Source: Methylacidiphilum caldifontis
GTDB lineage: Bacteria; Verrucomicrobiota; Verrucomicrobiia; Methylacidiphilales; Methylacidiphilaceae
DNA length: 64,000 nucleotides
Assembly: GCF_017310505.1 (NCBI RefSeq)
Contig: NZ_CP065957.1
Coordinates: 372,001 to 436,000 of the forward strand
Reading direction: 5' to 3'
Both the position numbers and the translations under genes were made by a program. Under the pieces are notes generated by a model. The model was not told the origin of the DNA, made no database searches, and worked only from the letters and a program-made list of their open reading frames with translations. Positions 18,041 through 31,649 of the stretch are shown here, piece by piece (position 1 is the first letter of the stretch; each line of letters opens with the position of its first letter).

Positions 18041-19735
18041 ATGCAACAGATAAAGAACAATGAAAAGCAAGCGGGCATTTTGGTTCCTGTATTTGCATTA
18101 AGAAGAGAAAATGACTTAGGTATTGGTGACACCAAGGCTGTTTTGTCTACAATAGATTTTTGTCGATCCCTACGCTTTAGCTATCTTCAAATTCTGCCCA
18201 TAAATGAGACAAGTGAAGACAATAGCCCTTATAATGCGATGAGCTCCATCGCCTATGATCCAATGCTTCTTACCATGGAACCGGGATTTATACCTGGACT
18301 TTTAGACGAAGATCTCAAGACAGCCGAATTTAAGGAGCTCAGGTTCAAAGAAAAGTTAATTGATTACACTCTTGTAAAGAAGGTTAAAAAAAGCCTTTTG
18401 GAAAAAGCTTTTTCCCGTTTTGTACTTTCTTCCAGCCTTGTTCAAAGAAAGGATTTTGCCCATTTTTGTAGCCAAAACAAAGATTGGCTTTCTAGATATA
18501 CTCTTTTTAGGGTTCTTGTAGAAGAAAATGATGGAAACAGCCGTTGGAGCGACTGGCCTGAAGAGATTCAGAATTATAAAAATGCCTTGAGTTGGTTTAA
18601 AAAACAAAAAAATAAGAGTCGTATTATAGAGAAGAGACGTTTTTATGCCTTTGTCCAATGGGTTGCTTACAATCAATGGAAAACCGTTAGACAATATGCG
18701 GACATCAAAAAGGTTAAACTGATGGGGGACATTCCGTTTGGAATCAATAGGTATAGCTCAGATGTTTGGGCAAGCCAAGAGCTTTTCGATTGTCAATGGA
18801 GTTGCGGAGCTCCTCCTGAAACCTTTTTCCAGGGAGATGAATTTGTAAAAAAATGGGGACAAAATTGGGGATTTCCCTTGTACAGGTGGGAAAGACATGA
18901 AGCCGAATCCTTCAGTTGGTGGAAGCAAAGAGTCCTACAAACGACAAAAATATTCCACGCTTTTCGTATCGACCATGTTTTAGGTTTTTTCAGGGTCTAT
19001 GCCTTTCCATGGTTTCCTGAGCAAAATGATGAATTTCTTTCTTTGAACAAAGAAGAAGTAAGAGTTAAAACAGCTGGCCTGCTACCTCGATTTTTTCCTG
19101 GACCAGATGAGCCGGAAGAGTCGGCTCTCATTAATAAAAATCAAGGGGAAAAAATCTTGAAGGTAATCCTCGATACCGCCAAAAAAGAAATTGTTGTTGC
19201 TGAAGATCTTGGTCTTGTTCCCAGCTATGTAAGACCAGTTCTGCAAAAAATGGGTATTCCAGGTTTTACTATCCCCATGTTCGAAAGAAACGTCGATTTT
19301 TCCTATCGACCCACAAAGGATTATCCATTCCTTTCCGTTGCCACTTATGGGACACACGATCATCCCCCATTAGCCAGCCGATATAACTACCTTTGTCAAA
19401 AAGCCGCACAAAACCCATATAGCGAGGAGATGAGGGAACTTAAGCATATCGGTCTTTTTATTGGATGGAATTCTTCCGAGCTTCCTGATCATTTTGATGA
19501 AAACATTCATCTTCGTTTTATTGAAATCCTTCTCAACTGTCCTTGTTGGCTTGTTGTTTTTTCCATTAGCGATCTTCTAGGCATAGACCTTCAATTTAAT
19601 CATCCTGGATCAGATCCAAAAGATAATTGGAGAGAACGACTAGATAAACCACTCATCGACTACCTCAAAGAAGCCGAATTTGCTTCAAAACTAAAAAAAA
19701 TCAGTCAGTACATAGAACAATCCCAAAGGTCATAA
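18041..19735 (+). CDS. malQ: 4-alpha-glucanotransferase
   Basis: GH77 amylomaltase that transfers maltodextrin segments between alpha-glucans, for glycogen or maltodextrin turnover. Motifs in order: GILVPVFALRRENDLGIGD at the N-terminus, YLQILPINET, YNAMSSIAYDP, KLMGDIPFGINRYSSDVW, HAFRIDHVLGFFR with the nucleophile Asp (about residue 312), VVAEDLGLVP with the acid/base Glu (about 388), and ATYGTHDHPP. Length 564 is slightly above the bacterial norm. The gene appears monocistronic in this window. Confidence 0.95.
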   Translation: MQQIKNNEKQAGILVPVFALRRENDLGIGDTKAVLSTIDFCRSLRFSYLQILPINETSEDNSPYNAMSSIAYDPMLLTMEPGFIPGLLDEDLKTAEFKELRFKEKLIDYTLVKKVKKSLLEKAFSRFVLSSSLVQRKDFAHFCSQNKDWLSRYTLFRVLVEENDGNSRWSDWPEEIQNYKNALSWFKKQKNKSRIIEKRRFYAFVQWVAYNQWKTVRQYADIKKVKLMGDIPFGINRYSSDVWASQELFDCQWSCGAPPETFFQGDEFVKKWGQNWGFPLYRWERHEAESFSWWKQRVLQTTKIFHAFRIDHVLGFFRVYAFPWFPEQNDEFLSLNKEEVRVKTAGLLPRFFPGPDEPEESALINKNQGEKILKVILDTAKKEIVVAEDLGLVPSYVRPVLQKMGIPGFTIPMFERNVDFSYRPTKDYPFLSVATYGTHDHPPLASRYNYLCQKAAQNPYSEEMRELKHIGLFIGWNSSELPDHFDENIHLRFIEILLNCPCWLVVFSISDLLGIDLQFNHPGSDPKDNWRERLDKPLIDYLKEAEFASKLKKISQYIEQSQRS

Positions 19736-19851
19736 ATTTCATGATGCCTAAGAGTCGCCGTTCATTTATAAATAAAGAGAAACTCGGTTTTTATTTTTTC
19801 CTTTTTTTTAACAACATTTAATGAAAAAATATTATTGAAGACACATTGCGT

Positions 19852-20286
19852 ATGAGGCCTTTTTTTATCTCTTACAGAAAGCTTTTCATTATAGGCATTC
19901 TGTTTTTCCCTCTATTCATGATCCTTGGAGGATGCGATCAAGCCGTTTATCTTTGGCAATACGGTTCAGTTACAGGTCCGGGAAAAAAGAACGCACGCAC
20001 CGCTTTTGAACAGGATCTTTTTAATCCAGAAAATACAAAAAAGTTTAATATAGTAGGACATCAGGTTGTTGTTAATTACGTGGATATGCCTTCAATCAAT
20101 CCTTGGACTTCACAGGAAGAAGCAGAAGTGCACGTAACAATACAAGTGAAATTCAAAAACGGTCGAGTTTTTCAGCAAAGTTATGATGGAACTATTATCC
20201 ATACCCATGGGAAAGAATGGCACCTAAGTCCAATGCTGGTCAAAGCCATAGATACACAACTTTCAGCTGTCAGTCGTTCAAGTTAG
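19852..20286 (+). CDS. Hypothetical lipoprotein
   Basis: I do not recognise the family. The ATG at 19852 (preferred to a TTG two codons earlier) starts a signal with basic residues, a hydrophobic core and the lipobox LGGC, so the mature protein begins at a lipidated Cys near residue 26. The remaining 118 residues are beta-strand-like: a VGHQVVVNYVDMPS segment, then VHVTIQVKFKNGRVFQQSYDG. No catalytic motif is seen. Flanks are malQ and a convergent isomerase-like gene, which say nothing about its role. Confidence 0.7.
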   Translation: MRPFFISYRKLFIIGILFFPLFMILGGCDQAVYLWQYGSVTGPGKKNARTAFEQDLFNPENTKKFNIVGHQVVVNYVDMPSINPWTSQEEAEVHVTIQVKFKNGRVFQQSYDGTIIHTHGKEWHLSPMLVKAIDTQLSAVSRSS

Positions 20287-20399
20287 TTTAGGGTTTTTAT
20301 AATCTCAAATACCTCGGATTATTGGAGTGAAGAAGATTGAATAATCAAATTCTTTCCATTCTTCGGGAAGTTAAACTCTTTTAACGCATGCTTTTATTT

Positions 20400-21248
20400 T
20401 TACAGTCCATTGATAAGCTCAATACCGTGTTCATAGAGCTTGCTAAGAAAGTTTCGTGGGTTATTTTTATCAAGCCTCTGGCTACTTAACTCCAAAAGAA
20501 AAGTCGACTGGAAGTTTTTTTCCTTCAAGCTTTCTATGAAATCTTTCCAGCGAATGATCCCTTCTCCTGGAGGCAGATGATCATCATGCTCCCCAAAAGT
20601 ATCCTGAACGTGAAGAGCTACAACCCTGTTAGCTATTTCTTTGTAACGAAGGATAAAATGTTCCTTATGTTTCAGAAAAACATGACCTGTATCGAAACAT
20701 ATCCCTACATTCTGGGGATATCGAGAAACAAGCTGAAAAAGAAACTCTAAATCTGATCCAAGAAAAGAAGGCAAAAGTGTTTCTAAGGCCAAAACTAATC
20801 CCCATTTTTCTATAGATTGATAAATCAGATCTATGCTTTTCTCAATCTGATCTAATCTTGACTTTTCTTCTTCTCTGCTAGAAATACGGCTCATTTCGAT
20901 GCCCGAAGGATGAACCACAAGAACTTTGCCTCCTATTTCTTTTAATACTTCAGCAGCAGCTAAAGTAGCGTTGACCGATTCTTGCTGTATAGATCGATCA
21001 ATATGAGAAAGATCAAAAGAAGGATAAAAAGGACTATGCAAACTCAACGGCTGTATACCTAATGAAAAAAGTTGTCTTTTAATGTTTTCGACTTCATTTG
21101 GATTTCGATAATCAAAATGGACATATCGACACAATGAATCAGGAGAAGCCCATATCTCAACGGTTTTGAATCCTGCTTGAGAAATAATCGGAAGTGCCTC
21201 ATTAAGAGGAATGTCACAAAAAAGACTTGTGGATAGCCCCAGATTCAC
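20400..21248 (-). CDS. Sugar phosphate isomerase/epimerase-like TIM-barrel protein
   Basis: Xylose-isomerase-like/AP-endonuclease-2 fold. LGLSTSLFCDIPLNEALPII opens the barrel, GFKTVEIWA is the second strand, and metal-site residues appear in VLALETLLPS, VGICFDTGHVFL (Asp, His), VVALHVQDTFGEHDDHLPPGEG (His, Asp, His) and a final LLELSS. All are expected ligands of a divalent-metal sugar isomerase. The start is GTG at 21248, preceded by GAGGAAAA. Substrate cannot be assigned; it sits alone between a lipoprotein gene and tRNA-Gln. Confidence 0.75.
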   Translation of the reverse strand: MNLGLSTSLFCDIPLNEALPIISQAGFKTVEIWASPDSLCRYVHFDYRNPNEVENIKRQLFSLGIQPLSLHSPFYPSFDLSHIDRSIQQESVNATLAAAEVLKEIGGKVLVVHPSGIEMSRISSREEEKSRLDQIEKSIDLIYQSIEKWGLVLALETLLPSFLGSDLEFLFQLVSRYPQNVGICFDTGHVFLKHKEHFILRYKEIANRVVALHVQDTFGEHDDHLPPGEGIIRWKDFIESLKEKNFQSTFLLELSSQRLDKNNPRNFLSKLYEHGIELINGL

Positions 21249-21358
21249 TCTTTAATTTTCCTCGTTTTTCACAGTTAAGACCGACATATCTCTAAAGAGG
21301 TTAGGTTTCCATTATTTTTGATTAAACAATACTATCCCTACTCCAAAAAAAATTCAGA

Positions 21359-21432
21359 TGGCTGCCCGGCATGGATTCGAACCATGACTAAAGGCTCCAA
21401 AGACCTCTGTGCTACCATTACACCACCGGGCA
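21359..21432 (-). tRNA. tRNA-Gln (UUG)
   Basis: On the minus strand the gene starts TGCCCGG and the 3' acceptor strand is CCGGGCA, a perfect seven-base stem. The D-arm holds GTAATGGTAGCAC, the anticodon loop CTTTGGA gives TTG, and the T loop is TTCGAAT. The 3' CCA is encoded. It lies immediately downstream of the isocitrate dehydrogenase gene on the same strand. Confidence 0.95.
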
Positions 21433-21442
21433 ATAAAATCTT

Positions 21443-22891
21443 TTATTCACCCTGAACTTTTGAATACCCTTCTACTCCATTAAAGCTATACAATAATTCT
21501 GTTTTTGTGAACTCTAATTCTCTTTGTTGAATAACATTCAACAGGCTGATAACATCTCTATGATCGATCTTTAAGCTGTTTTCTCTATTTGCACAAACAA
21601 AACGGCATTGAAAAGGACCCGCAAGCAAAGACTCTCCGTAAGCAAAAGGCCAAACGGCCATGCCCCGGTTAGCAATCATTTCAAGCTTTAAACGCTGTCC
21701 ACAGTCTTGCAACTTTCGGGCCAACTCAACGGGACTCCCCTCAAAATCGATAAATACATCCACTCCTACCAATTCTTTTTTTTCTGGGGGAACAGTAATC
21801 CGAAAGTCAGTCTTTGGATTTTCATGAAATCGGGATGAACAAAAAGGTTTTAAAACTTCTGGAACTTTTCCCAAATTGCTAATCACATGCTGAGCAAATT
21901 CCTTTGTCCCCACTTTCATCCTGCTTGTCCCTTCACGGAAAACATCATAAGTATGTATTCCTTCTTCAATGGTTTTTAACCATGCATTATATACCCTGTC
22001 GGCAATCTCGTTTTGTCCTATATGGATTAGCATCTGAACAGCAGCTAGAAGAAGCCCCGAAGGATTAGCCAAATTCTGACCCGCTCTTCGAGGTGCAGAA
22101 CCATGAATGGCTTCAAACATCGAATAACCATGTCCAATATTGGCAGAAGCACCAAGACCTACTGAACCTGCTATTTGGAGAGCCACATCTGAAAGAATGT
22201 CCCCATAAAGGTTAGCCAGAACGAGAACATCAAAAGACTGGGGGCTATCTGCAAGCTTTGCAGAACCAATATCCACGATCCAATGTTCTTTTTCAATTTG
22301 AGGATATTCTTTGGCCACTTCCTCAAATACTTTATGAAACATTCCATCTGTAATTTTAAGGATATTATCCTTGGTAAAAGAGCTAACTTTCTTTCTCCCA
22401 TAACAGCGAGCATATTCAAAGGCATAACGAATAATTCGTTCTGTACCCTGTCTTGTCATTATCTTTAAAGCTTGGAAAGCATCCACCCCCTGTCTATGCT
22501 CTATACCTCCATAAAGATCTTCCTCGTTTTCTCGAATAATAACAAGATCGATCCCAGGATGTTTCGTATGGATGAAAGGGGCAAAGGACATACAGGGTCT
22601 AACATTGGCGTAAAGCCCCAAGGCTTTACGAACAGTTACATTAAGACTTTTGAAGCCTCCACCTTGAGGGGTGGTTATGGGAGCTTTTAAAAAGACTTTA
22701 GTGCGTTTTAAACTTTCCCATGAAGAGGGTTCGATACCTGAAGGATTCCCCTTCGAATAAACTTTATAACCAATCTCAATCGTTTCAATCTCAAGTTGAG
22801 CTCCAGCTTCAAGGATGATCTTCAATGTGGCATCCATGATTTCTGGCCCTATTCCATCCCCATATGCAACCGTTATTGGAACTTTTTTCAT
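21443..22891 (-). CDS. icd: NADP-dependent isocitrate dehydrogenase
   Basis: Oxidises isocitrate to 2-oxoglutarate in the TCA cycle. VAYGDGIGPEIMDATL is the N-terminal signature, IRENEEDLYGGIEHR the substrate loop, and NLYGDILSDVALQIAGSVGLGASANIG the family signature with metal-binding Asp residues. FEAIHGSAPRRAGQNLANPSG is the cofactor region. The 482-residue length and the C-terminal domain of about 130 residues after the catalytic core match the Thermus-type enzyme rather than the 416-residue E. coli form. The downstream tRNA-Gln follows by ten bases. Confidence 0.92.
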   Translation of the reverse strand: MKKVPITVAYGDGIGPEIMDATLKIILEAGAQLEIETIEIGYKVYSKGNPSGIEPSSWESLKRTKVFLKAPITTPQGGGFKSLNVTVRKALGLYANVRPCMSFAPFIHTKHPGIDLVIIRENEEDLYGGIEHRQGVDAFQALKIMTRQGTERIIRYAFEYARCYGRKKVSSFTKDNILKITDGMFHKVFEEVAKEYPQIEKEHWIVDIGSAKLADSPQSFDVLVLANLYGDILSDVALQIAGSVGLGASANIGHGYSMFEAIHGSAPRRAGQNLANPSGLLLAAVQMLIHIGQNEIADRVYNAWLKTIEEGIHTYDVFREGTSRMKVGTKEFAQHVISNLGKVPEVLKPFCSSRFHENPKTDFRITVPPEKKELVGVDVFIDFEGSPVELARKLQDCGQRLKLEMIANRGMAVWPFAYGESLLAGPFQCRFVCANRENSLKIDHRDVISLLNVIQQRELEFTKTELLYSFNGVEGYSKVQGE

Positions 22892-23049
22892 GGGAAACTC
22901 CTTATGTTGTTGGTACCCTTATCTTGTTTAATCTTTTTTTTCATAGAAAAAGCGAAACTTTTTTAATATTTCTTTTCTTGTTCATTTAGGAAAACTAATT
23001 ATTCAAATCATTTTAATGAAAAATAAAAATATGTAATAATTTGATAAAA

Positions 23050-23619
23050 ATGACAAGAAAGAAATTGTATATGCAGCCTTATGCAATCATAAAAGATGCG
23101 ATACTTTCTCTTTCTTTTCTTTTATTTTTCTCTTCCTGCTCACATACTTATTTTTATCCTTATCAAGGGAAAAATGTCCAAATTGGAAAGGGAAGCGGAA
23201 AACGCGTTATTAACGGAATAGATGTCTGGAGTGATGGACTGCCGAAAAAAAAATACACCATTATTGGGGTTATTCATGATAATAGGAGTGGACTTTTCTC
23301 TTCGGGTGTTCTTAAAAGTGTCACCAAAAAAGCCAAACAGCATGGTGCTGACGGTATCATTGAATATCAGGCCTATGCAACCGCTGTTAATAGCTTAGCC
23401 GCCTCAGCAAGTGGTTTTGCTTCTAATGCTGATCAGATGCCTTCCACATATGGGCCAACGATGAGTTCCTGGCTTGCTTTTGTGGGACCCGCATCAGCAG
23501 CAGTTGCGGGAGCTCAAAGTGGACAGTCCCGATGGTGGGTTATTAAATATCTTCCAGAAGGGAAAGAACCTCATAAAGCTAAAACAACTAATACAAAAGA
23601 AACATCCAACAGTTCATAA
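23050..23619 (+). CDS. Tandem hypothetical lipoprotein, copy 1
   Basis: Family not recognised. ATG at 23050 (an in-frame TTG lies three codons upstream) starts a long signal ending in the lipobox SSC, after which SHTYFYPYQGKNVQIGKGSG begins the mature protein. A conserved block, INGIDVWSDGLPKKKYTIIG then VIHDNRSG, and a GADGIIEYQ segment are shared with the next gene. A Gly/Ala/Ser-rich, low-complexity middle is followed by SRWWVIKYLPEG and a Lys/Thr-rich tail. The pair are clear paralogs, seven bases apart, so they are probably co-expressed and may pair in the envelope. Confidence 0.75.
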   Translation: MTRKKLYMQPYAIIKDAILSLSFLLFFSSCSHTYFYPYQGKNVQIGKGSGKRVINGIDVWSDGLPKKKYTIIGVIHDNRSGLFSSGVLKSVTKKAKQHGADGIIEYQAYATAVNSLAASASGFASNADQMPSTYGPTMSSWLAFVGPASAAVAGAQSGQSRWWVIKYLPEGKEPHKAKTTNTKETSNSS

Positions 23620-23626
23620 CCAATTT

Positions 23627-24187
23627 ATGAGTTCAGAACACAAGAAATTCCTTTTCTTTCTTTTATCGACCGCTTCTAGACAACTGCCAATTATTTTTCT
23701 TTTTACTTTCTTTAGCTGTTCTAAAACAACGTATGTTCCCTTTGAAGATGGAGCCAAAACGGTCGGCAAAGGGGGAGCTATTCACAAAGTCTGTGGAATT
23801 GATGTGTGGACAGATGGCAATCCTGATCGACCTTATAAAATCATTGGGGTTATTCACGATAGCCGCAGTAGCCTTCGAAAAGGCAGTGTAGAAAAGGATG
23901 CAGCAAAAATTGCAAAAAAAATGGGCGGAGACGCTCTATTAGAATACCAAACCTTTGGTCTAACTCCTGGTGGTATAACAGGAGCCATTGGAGGAGCAGC
24001 AGGAAATGTGATGTGGATTTCCGCTCAATATAGTTCTGCTGCAGCAGGACCCATAGCCATGGGGGCAGTAGCTGCAGCAGCCCTCGCCTCCTCTGGGGGT
24101 GGTAAATCCAGATGGTGGGTGGCTAAATACCTCCCTGAAGATAAAACTAAAAAGACAGAAAATAACGAAACACAAAAGGTTAATTAA
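23627..24187 (+). CDS. Tandem hypothetical lipoprotein, copy 2
   Basis: Paralog of the preceding gene. I start at the ATG at 23627, which opens a signal peptide ending FFSC with a lipidated Cys; earlier in-frame codons lie inside copy 1. It repeats the shared block (CGIDVWTDGNPDRPYKIIGV, IHDSRS, then GGDALLEYQ), a Gly/Ala-rich stretch able to form membrane-like helices, and SRWWVAKYLPEDK. The spacing of shared blocks is kept while the rest has diverged. Function unknown. The 3' end faces the rRNA operon terminator convergently. Confidence 0.75.
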   Translation: MSSEHKKFLFFLLSTASRQLPIIFLFTFFSCSKTTYVPFEDGAKTVGKGGAIHKVCGIDVWTDGNPDRPYKIIGVIHDSRSSLRKGSVEKDAAKIAKKMGGDALLEYQTFGLTPGGITGAIGGAAGNVMWISAQYSSAAAGPIAMGAVAAAALASSGGGKSRWWVAKYLPEDKTKKTENNETQKVN

Positions 24188-24248
24188 TGGCTAAACATTG
24201 ATTAAAGTTTTAAATAAAGCTCCTCAAACCCTCTATTTTGCAACACCA

Positions 24249-24285
24249 AAAAAAAACCTCTTGTCACAACAGACAAGAGGTTTTT
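24249..24285 (-). terminator. Intrinsic terminator of the rRNA operon
   Basis: CCTCTTGTC (24257-24265) and GACAAGAGG (24272-24280) form a perfect nine-base stem with a six-base loop. Read on the minus strand, the stem is followed by a run of T. An A/T run on the other side makes it able to stop transcription from both strands, which suits the convergent lipoprotein pair. Confidence 0.9.
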
Positions 24286-24290
24286 AGTGA

Positions 24291-24406
24291 CCCTGGCAAC
24301 GCCCTACTCTCACGTACCCTATCGGTACACTACCATCGGCGAAGACACGTTTCACTTCCGTGTTCGGGATGGGAACGGGTGGTTCCATGTCTCTATGGTC
24401 ACCAGG
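24291..24406 (-). rRNA. rrf: 5S ribosomal RNA
   Basis: Minus-strand sequence begins CCTGGTGACCATAGAG and ends GTTGCCAGGG, whose termini pair. The central conserved segment CCCATCCCGAACACGGAAG identifies 5S rRNA. It is the last gene of the operon, followed at once by the terminator. Confidence 0.95.
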
Positions 24407-24504
24407 CTTTTTGTTTTTACATTGAGTTATAAAAACAAAAGGTCTAGTGACCACAAAGATTAAACATCGTTCTTTGAAAACTGCAGGCAAATTGAGAATA
24501 AAAA

Positions 24505-27371
<2,867 letters not shown>

Positions 27372-27516
27372 TCTCTTTAAGTACTCTTAAATATTTTACT
27401 CTCAATCACCTGCAGTTTTCAAAGAACAATCAACCCTCAAATTCAATCCTTAATATACACCGATTAGCCAAGCTAACAAAACAGTCAGGAAAAAAGAATT
27501 TTTTTGCTTAACCATC
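27372..27516 (-). other. tRNA-Ile to 23S spacer with the 5' arm of the 23S processing stem
   Basis: On the plus strand 27409-27427 is CCTGCAGTTTTCAAAGAAC, the exact reverse complement of 24469-24487 on the far side of 23S. Flanking bases extend the match (ATTGAGAATAAAA against ATTGAGAGTAAAA when both are read in one direction), giving a stem of roughly 35 base pairs that brackets 23S. This is the usual RNase III substrate. The stem includes the boxA-like TGTTCTTTGAAAA also found in the 16S leader. Confidence 0.8.
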
Positions 27517-27590
27517 TGGGCCTGACTGGGCTCGAACCAGTGACCCTGCGCTTATCAAGCGCATGCTCTAACCAACTGAGCTACAGGCCC
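27517..27590 (-). tRNA. tRNA-Ile (GAU)
   Basis: Minus strand starts GGGCCTG and ends CAGGCCC plus discriminator A, a perfect acceptor stem. The D-arm has TAGCTCAGTTGGTTAGAGCA, the anticodon loop TTGATAA gives GAT, and the T loop is TTCGAGC. CCA is not encoded. It lies between 16S and 23S, next to tRNA-Ala, the common bacterial arrangement. Confidence 0.96.
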
Positions 27591-27625
27591 AATCGAGTCC
27601 CAACCTTTCCAGTCAATGATTCAAC

Positions 27626-27698
27626 TGGAGGCAAGGGGATTCGAACCCCTGACCTACAGCTTGCAAAGCTGCCGCTCTACCAACTGAGCTATGCCCCC
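27626..27698 (-). tRNA. tRNA-Ala (UGC)
   Basis: Minus strand starts GGGGGCA and ends TGCCTCC plus A. The anticodon stem-loop GCAGCTTTGCAAGCTGT gives TGC, and the T loop is TTCGAAT. CCA is not encoded. It precedes tRNA-Ile in this gene order reading from 16S. Confidence 0.96.
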
Positions 27699-29551
<1,853 letters not shown>

Positions 29552-29712
29552 GAGAAAGATTCTTGGCTTGTTGTTCTACATAAAAAGTAGAACCCTGGCC
29601 ACAAAACTACTGCATCACCTTAGATAAGGTTCTGCACAACTCAATCCTGTTTTCCGGCGACCAATATTTTCAAAGAACAAATTTTTCTATACCGCTTTAT
29701 CGTAGGGAGTTT
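29552..29712 (-). other. 16S rRNA leader with boxA-like site and processing stem
   Basis: Transcribed leader between the promoter and 16S. It holds the 5' arm of the 16S processing stem (29630-29642 and 29656-29663) and a boxA-like TGTTCTTTGAAAA (minus strand, 29667-29679), the position expected for an antitermination site. The same motif occurs before 23S, inside that gene's processing stem. Confidence 0.7.
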
Positions 29713-29740
29713 ATCCTATTCACTCTCTTTTTTAAGTCAA
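29713..29740 (-). promoter_or_regulatory. Probable rRNA operon promoter
   Basis: Minus strand has TTGACT (29735-29740), a 16-base spacer and TAGGAT (29713-29718), a good sigma70-type match. An A/T-rich stretch upstream resembles an UP element. It lies about 160 bases before 16S, leaving room for the leader and its boxA. No second promoter is obvious. Confidence 0.65.
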
Positions 29741-29885
29741 CAATTTTTTTTCTTAAAAAAAAGAGTTTTTAAAAATATACGTCTTATTTCACCCTTTTCA
29801 AAGCCAATTGCAAATCTCCAATTAGCCTTGTTAATAAACAATACTTGGGTATGGTTATCTTTCTATAAAAATAACTCTTTTTCTA

Positions 29886-31628
29886 ATGGATTCAATCAAT
29901 GGCTCTTTCAAAAAAGGATCGGTTCAAAAGATAAAAATGATCGAGCTATTTAATCTATCTAAAAATCTTATTCTAAACAATACCCGGCTCTGTTCTTATC
30001 TTACTATTGCTTTCGTTTTCCTTTTCTCTTTTATTTTTCTATCAGCAGGTTCTTTTTCTCTTCCTCTCATCGACCGAGATGAACCTAGATTTGCCCAGGC
30101 TGCAAGGGAAATGTTAGAAAAGAAAAACTATCTGGTTCCCTTTTTTAACGGTGAATATAGGCTGGATAAACCCCCACTGATTTATTGGCTCATGATTTTT
30201 AGTTACAGCCTTTTGGGAATAAATGAATTTTCAGCAAGACTTCCTTCTATCCTTGCCTGTTCCATCCTCTCCGTTATTCTTTATCGTTTTTCCTCTTCCT
30301 ATTCTCCTAGGTTTCGGTTATTTGTCCCCTTAAGTTTTATTTGTTCAGTTCAAACCCTTATCCATGGAAGATTAGCCACCGCCGACATGGTAATGGTCCT
30401 GTTTGTGACCTTAGCTCAATGGGCTTTTTTAAATCTGCTTCATAAGAAATCCTGGAGCTGGCTGTTTGTTTTCTGGATCTCCTTGGCTCTCGGTTTCTTG
30501 GCTAAAGGACCCATTAGCTGGCTTGTTCCGCTTTTTACTTTTATCCTTTTCCGATTTGTTTTTTGGAGAAAACCATCGTCTATTCTTTCTCTATATTTTA
30601 TTCCAGGCTCCTTGTTCTGTTTGGGGATCATAAGCCTCTGGGCAATCCCTGCGTTGATCGAAACAAAAGGGCTTTTTTGGAAAATTGGTATGGGTGAACA
30701 TGTTATCCGTAGGGGCATGGAAGCTTTCGATAACAGGCCCTTTATTCCTTTCTATTATTTTATTTCCCCCTTTTTGAGCCTTTTTCCCGCTTCCGCATTC
30801 TTTGGGCTCTTTGTTGAAACACTAAGAAAAAAATGGTCAATGGATAACGCCTTCTTGCTTTCATGGTTTCTTGCTCCCATTCTCATATTTTCTTTCTATG
30901 CCACAGAACTACCTCACTATATTATGCCTGGATTTCCCGCCTATTTTCTAGTGATCGGTCAAGCTATCAGCGAAACAAAGCCAACAAGGTTTTCTATTCT
31001 CTTTGCCCTCTTTTTGTATATCCTGTTTTTTGTCTTTTCCCTTCTCATTCTTTTCTTTGGGTTTGCAGCTGGACCAACTGTAGACAATCCTCTAAAGCCT
31101 GTTTTTCTTTCCATAGGACTTATCATCTTTCTGTTATCTCTCTTTAGTGGAGCCATGATGCATTATGCATATAAGAATTCTTCTCGAGCTATCTCCATTT
31201 CTATCATGGCTACTGCCTATATCACCCTTAACTGTGTGTTTGGCTTCTTAGCTAAGGATCTCCATTCTCTTTCTTTAACTTCAAGAATTAGTCCTTTGTT
31301 TAAAAACATGCCTTTTTCTTCGCAAAACTATGCCTGGGGCTATACTGAACCGAGTCTTGTCTTTTATTCAAACAAGATTTGGAAATGGGATCCCCTTTCT
31401 AGCCAGCTTAATCCACCCTATTTTTCGCTTCGCCAAGAAACTGAAACTTCCCTTTCCAAGGCTTTGTTAAATGTTTTTCAAGGGAAAAAACAACCACAAT
31501 TAGCCCAGAAGACAAATTTTTCCGTTGACAATCTTCCTCCTCCAGGGAAATGGGGAGAAGGAAAAATAGAAGGACTTAACCTAGGAAGAATGTCTTGGGT
31601 AAAAATTGAGTATTCCTATCAGTACTAA
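29886..31628 (+). CDS. ArnT/PMT-family membrane glycosyltransferase
   Basis: Polytopic GT83-type transferase that uses a polyprenyl-phosphate sugar donor and modifies lipid A or proteins. The first periplasmic loop has LIDRDEPRFAQAAREMLE with the catalytic Asp-Glu pair and YRLDKPPLIYWLM, both hallmarks of ArnT-like enzymes. About 11 hydrophobic segments follow, with FLAKGPISWLVPL in the middle and a soluble C-terminal tail. Length 580 fits. The first ATG is used; Met18 (about 29937) could also start. Donor and acceptor are unknown. It follows the rRNA promoter region divergently. Confidence 0.85.
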   Translation: MDSINGSFKKGSVQKIKMIELFNLSKNLILNNTRLCSYLTIAFVFLFSFIFLSAGSFSLPLIDRDEPRFAQAAREMLEKKNYLVPFFNGEYRLDKPPLIYWLMIFSYSLLGINEFSARLPSILACSILSVILYRFSSSYSPRFRLFVPLSFICSVQTLIHGRLATADMVMVLFVTLAQWAFLNLLHKKSWSWLFVFWISLALGFLAKGPISWLVPLFTFILFRFVFWRKPSSILSLYFIPGSLFCLGIISLWAIPALIETKGLFWKIGMGEHVIRRGMEAFDNRPFIPFYYFISPFLSLFPASAFFGLFVETLRKKWSMDNAFLLSWFLAPILIFSFYATELPHYIMPGFPAYFLVIGQAISETKPTRFSILFALFLYILFFVFSLLILFFGFAAGPTVDNPLKPVFLSIGLIIFLLSLFSGAMMHYAYKNSSRAISISIMATAYITLNCVFGFLAKDLHSLSLTSRISPLFKNMPFSSQNYAWGYTEPSLVFYSNKIWKWDPLSSQLNPPYFSLRQETETSLSKALLNVFQGKKQPQLAQKTNFSVDNLPPPGKWGEGKIEGLNLGRMSWVKIEYSYQY

Positions 31629-31649
31629 TTTTAGCTCTCTTCAAAACCA

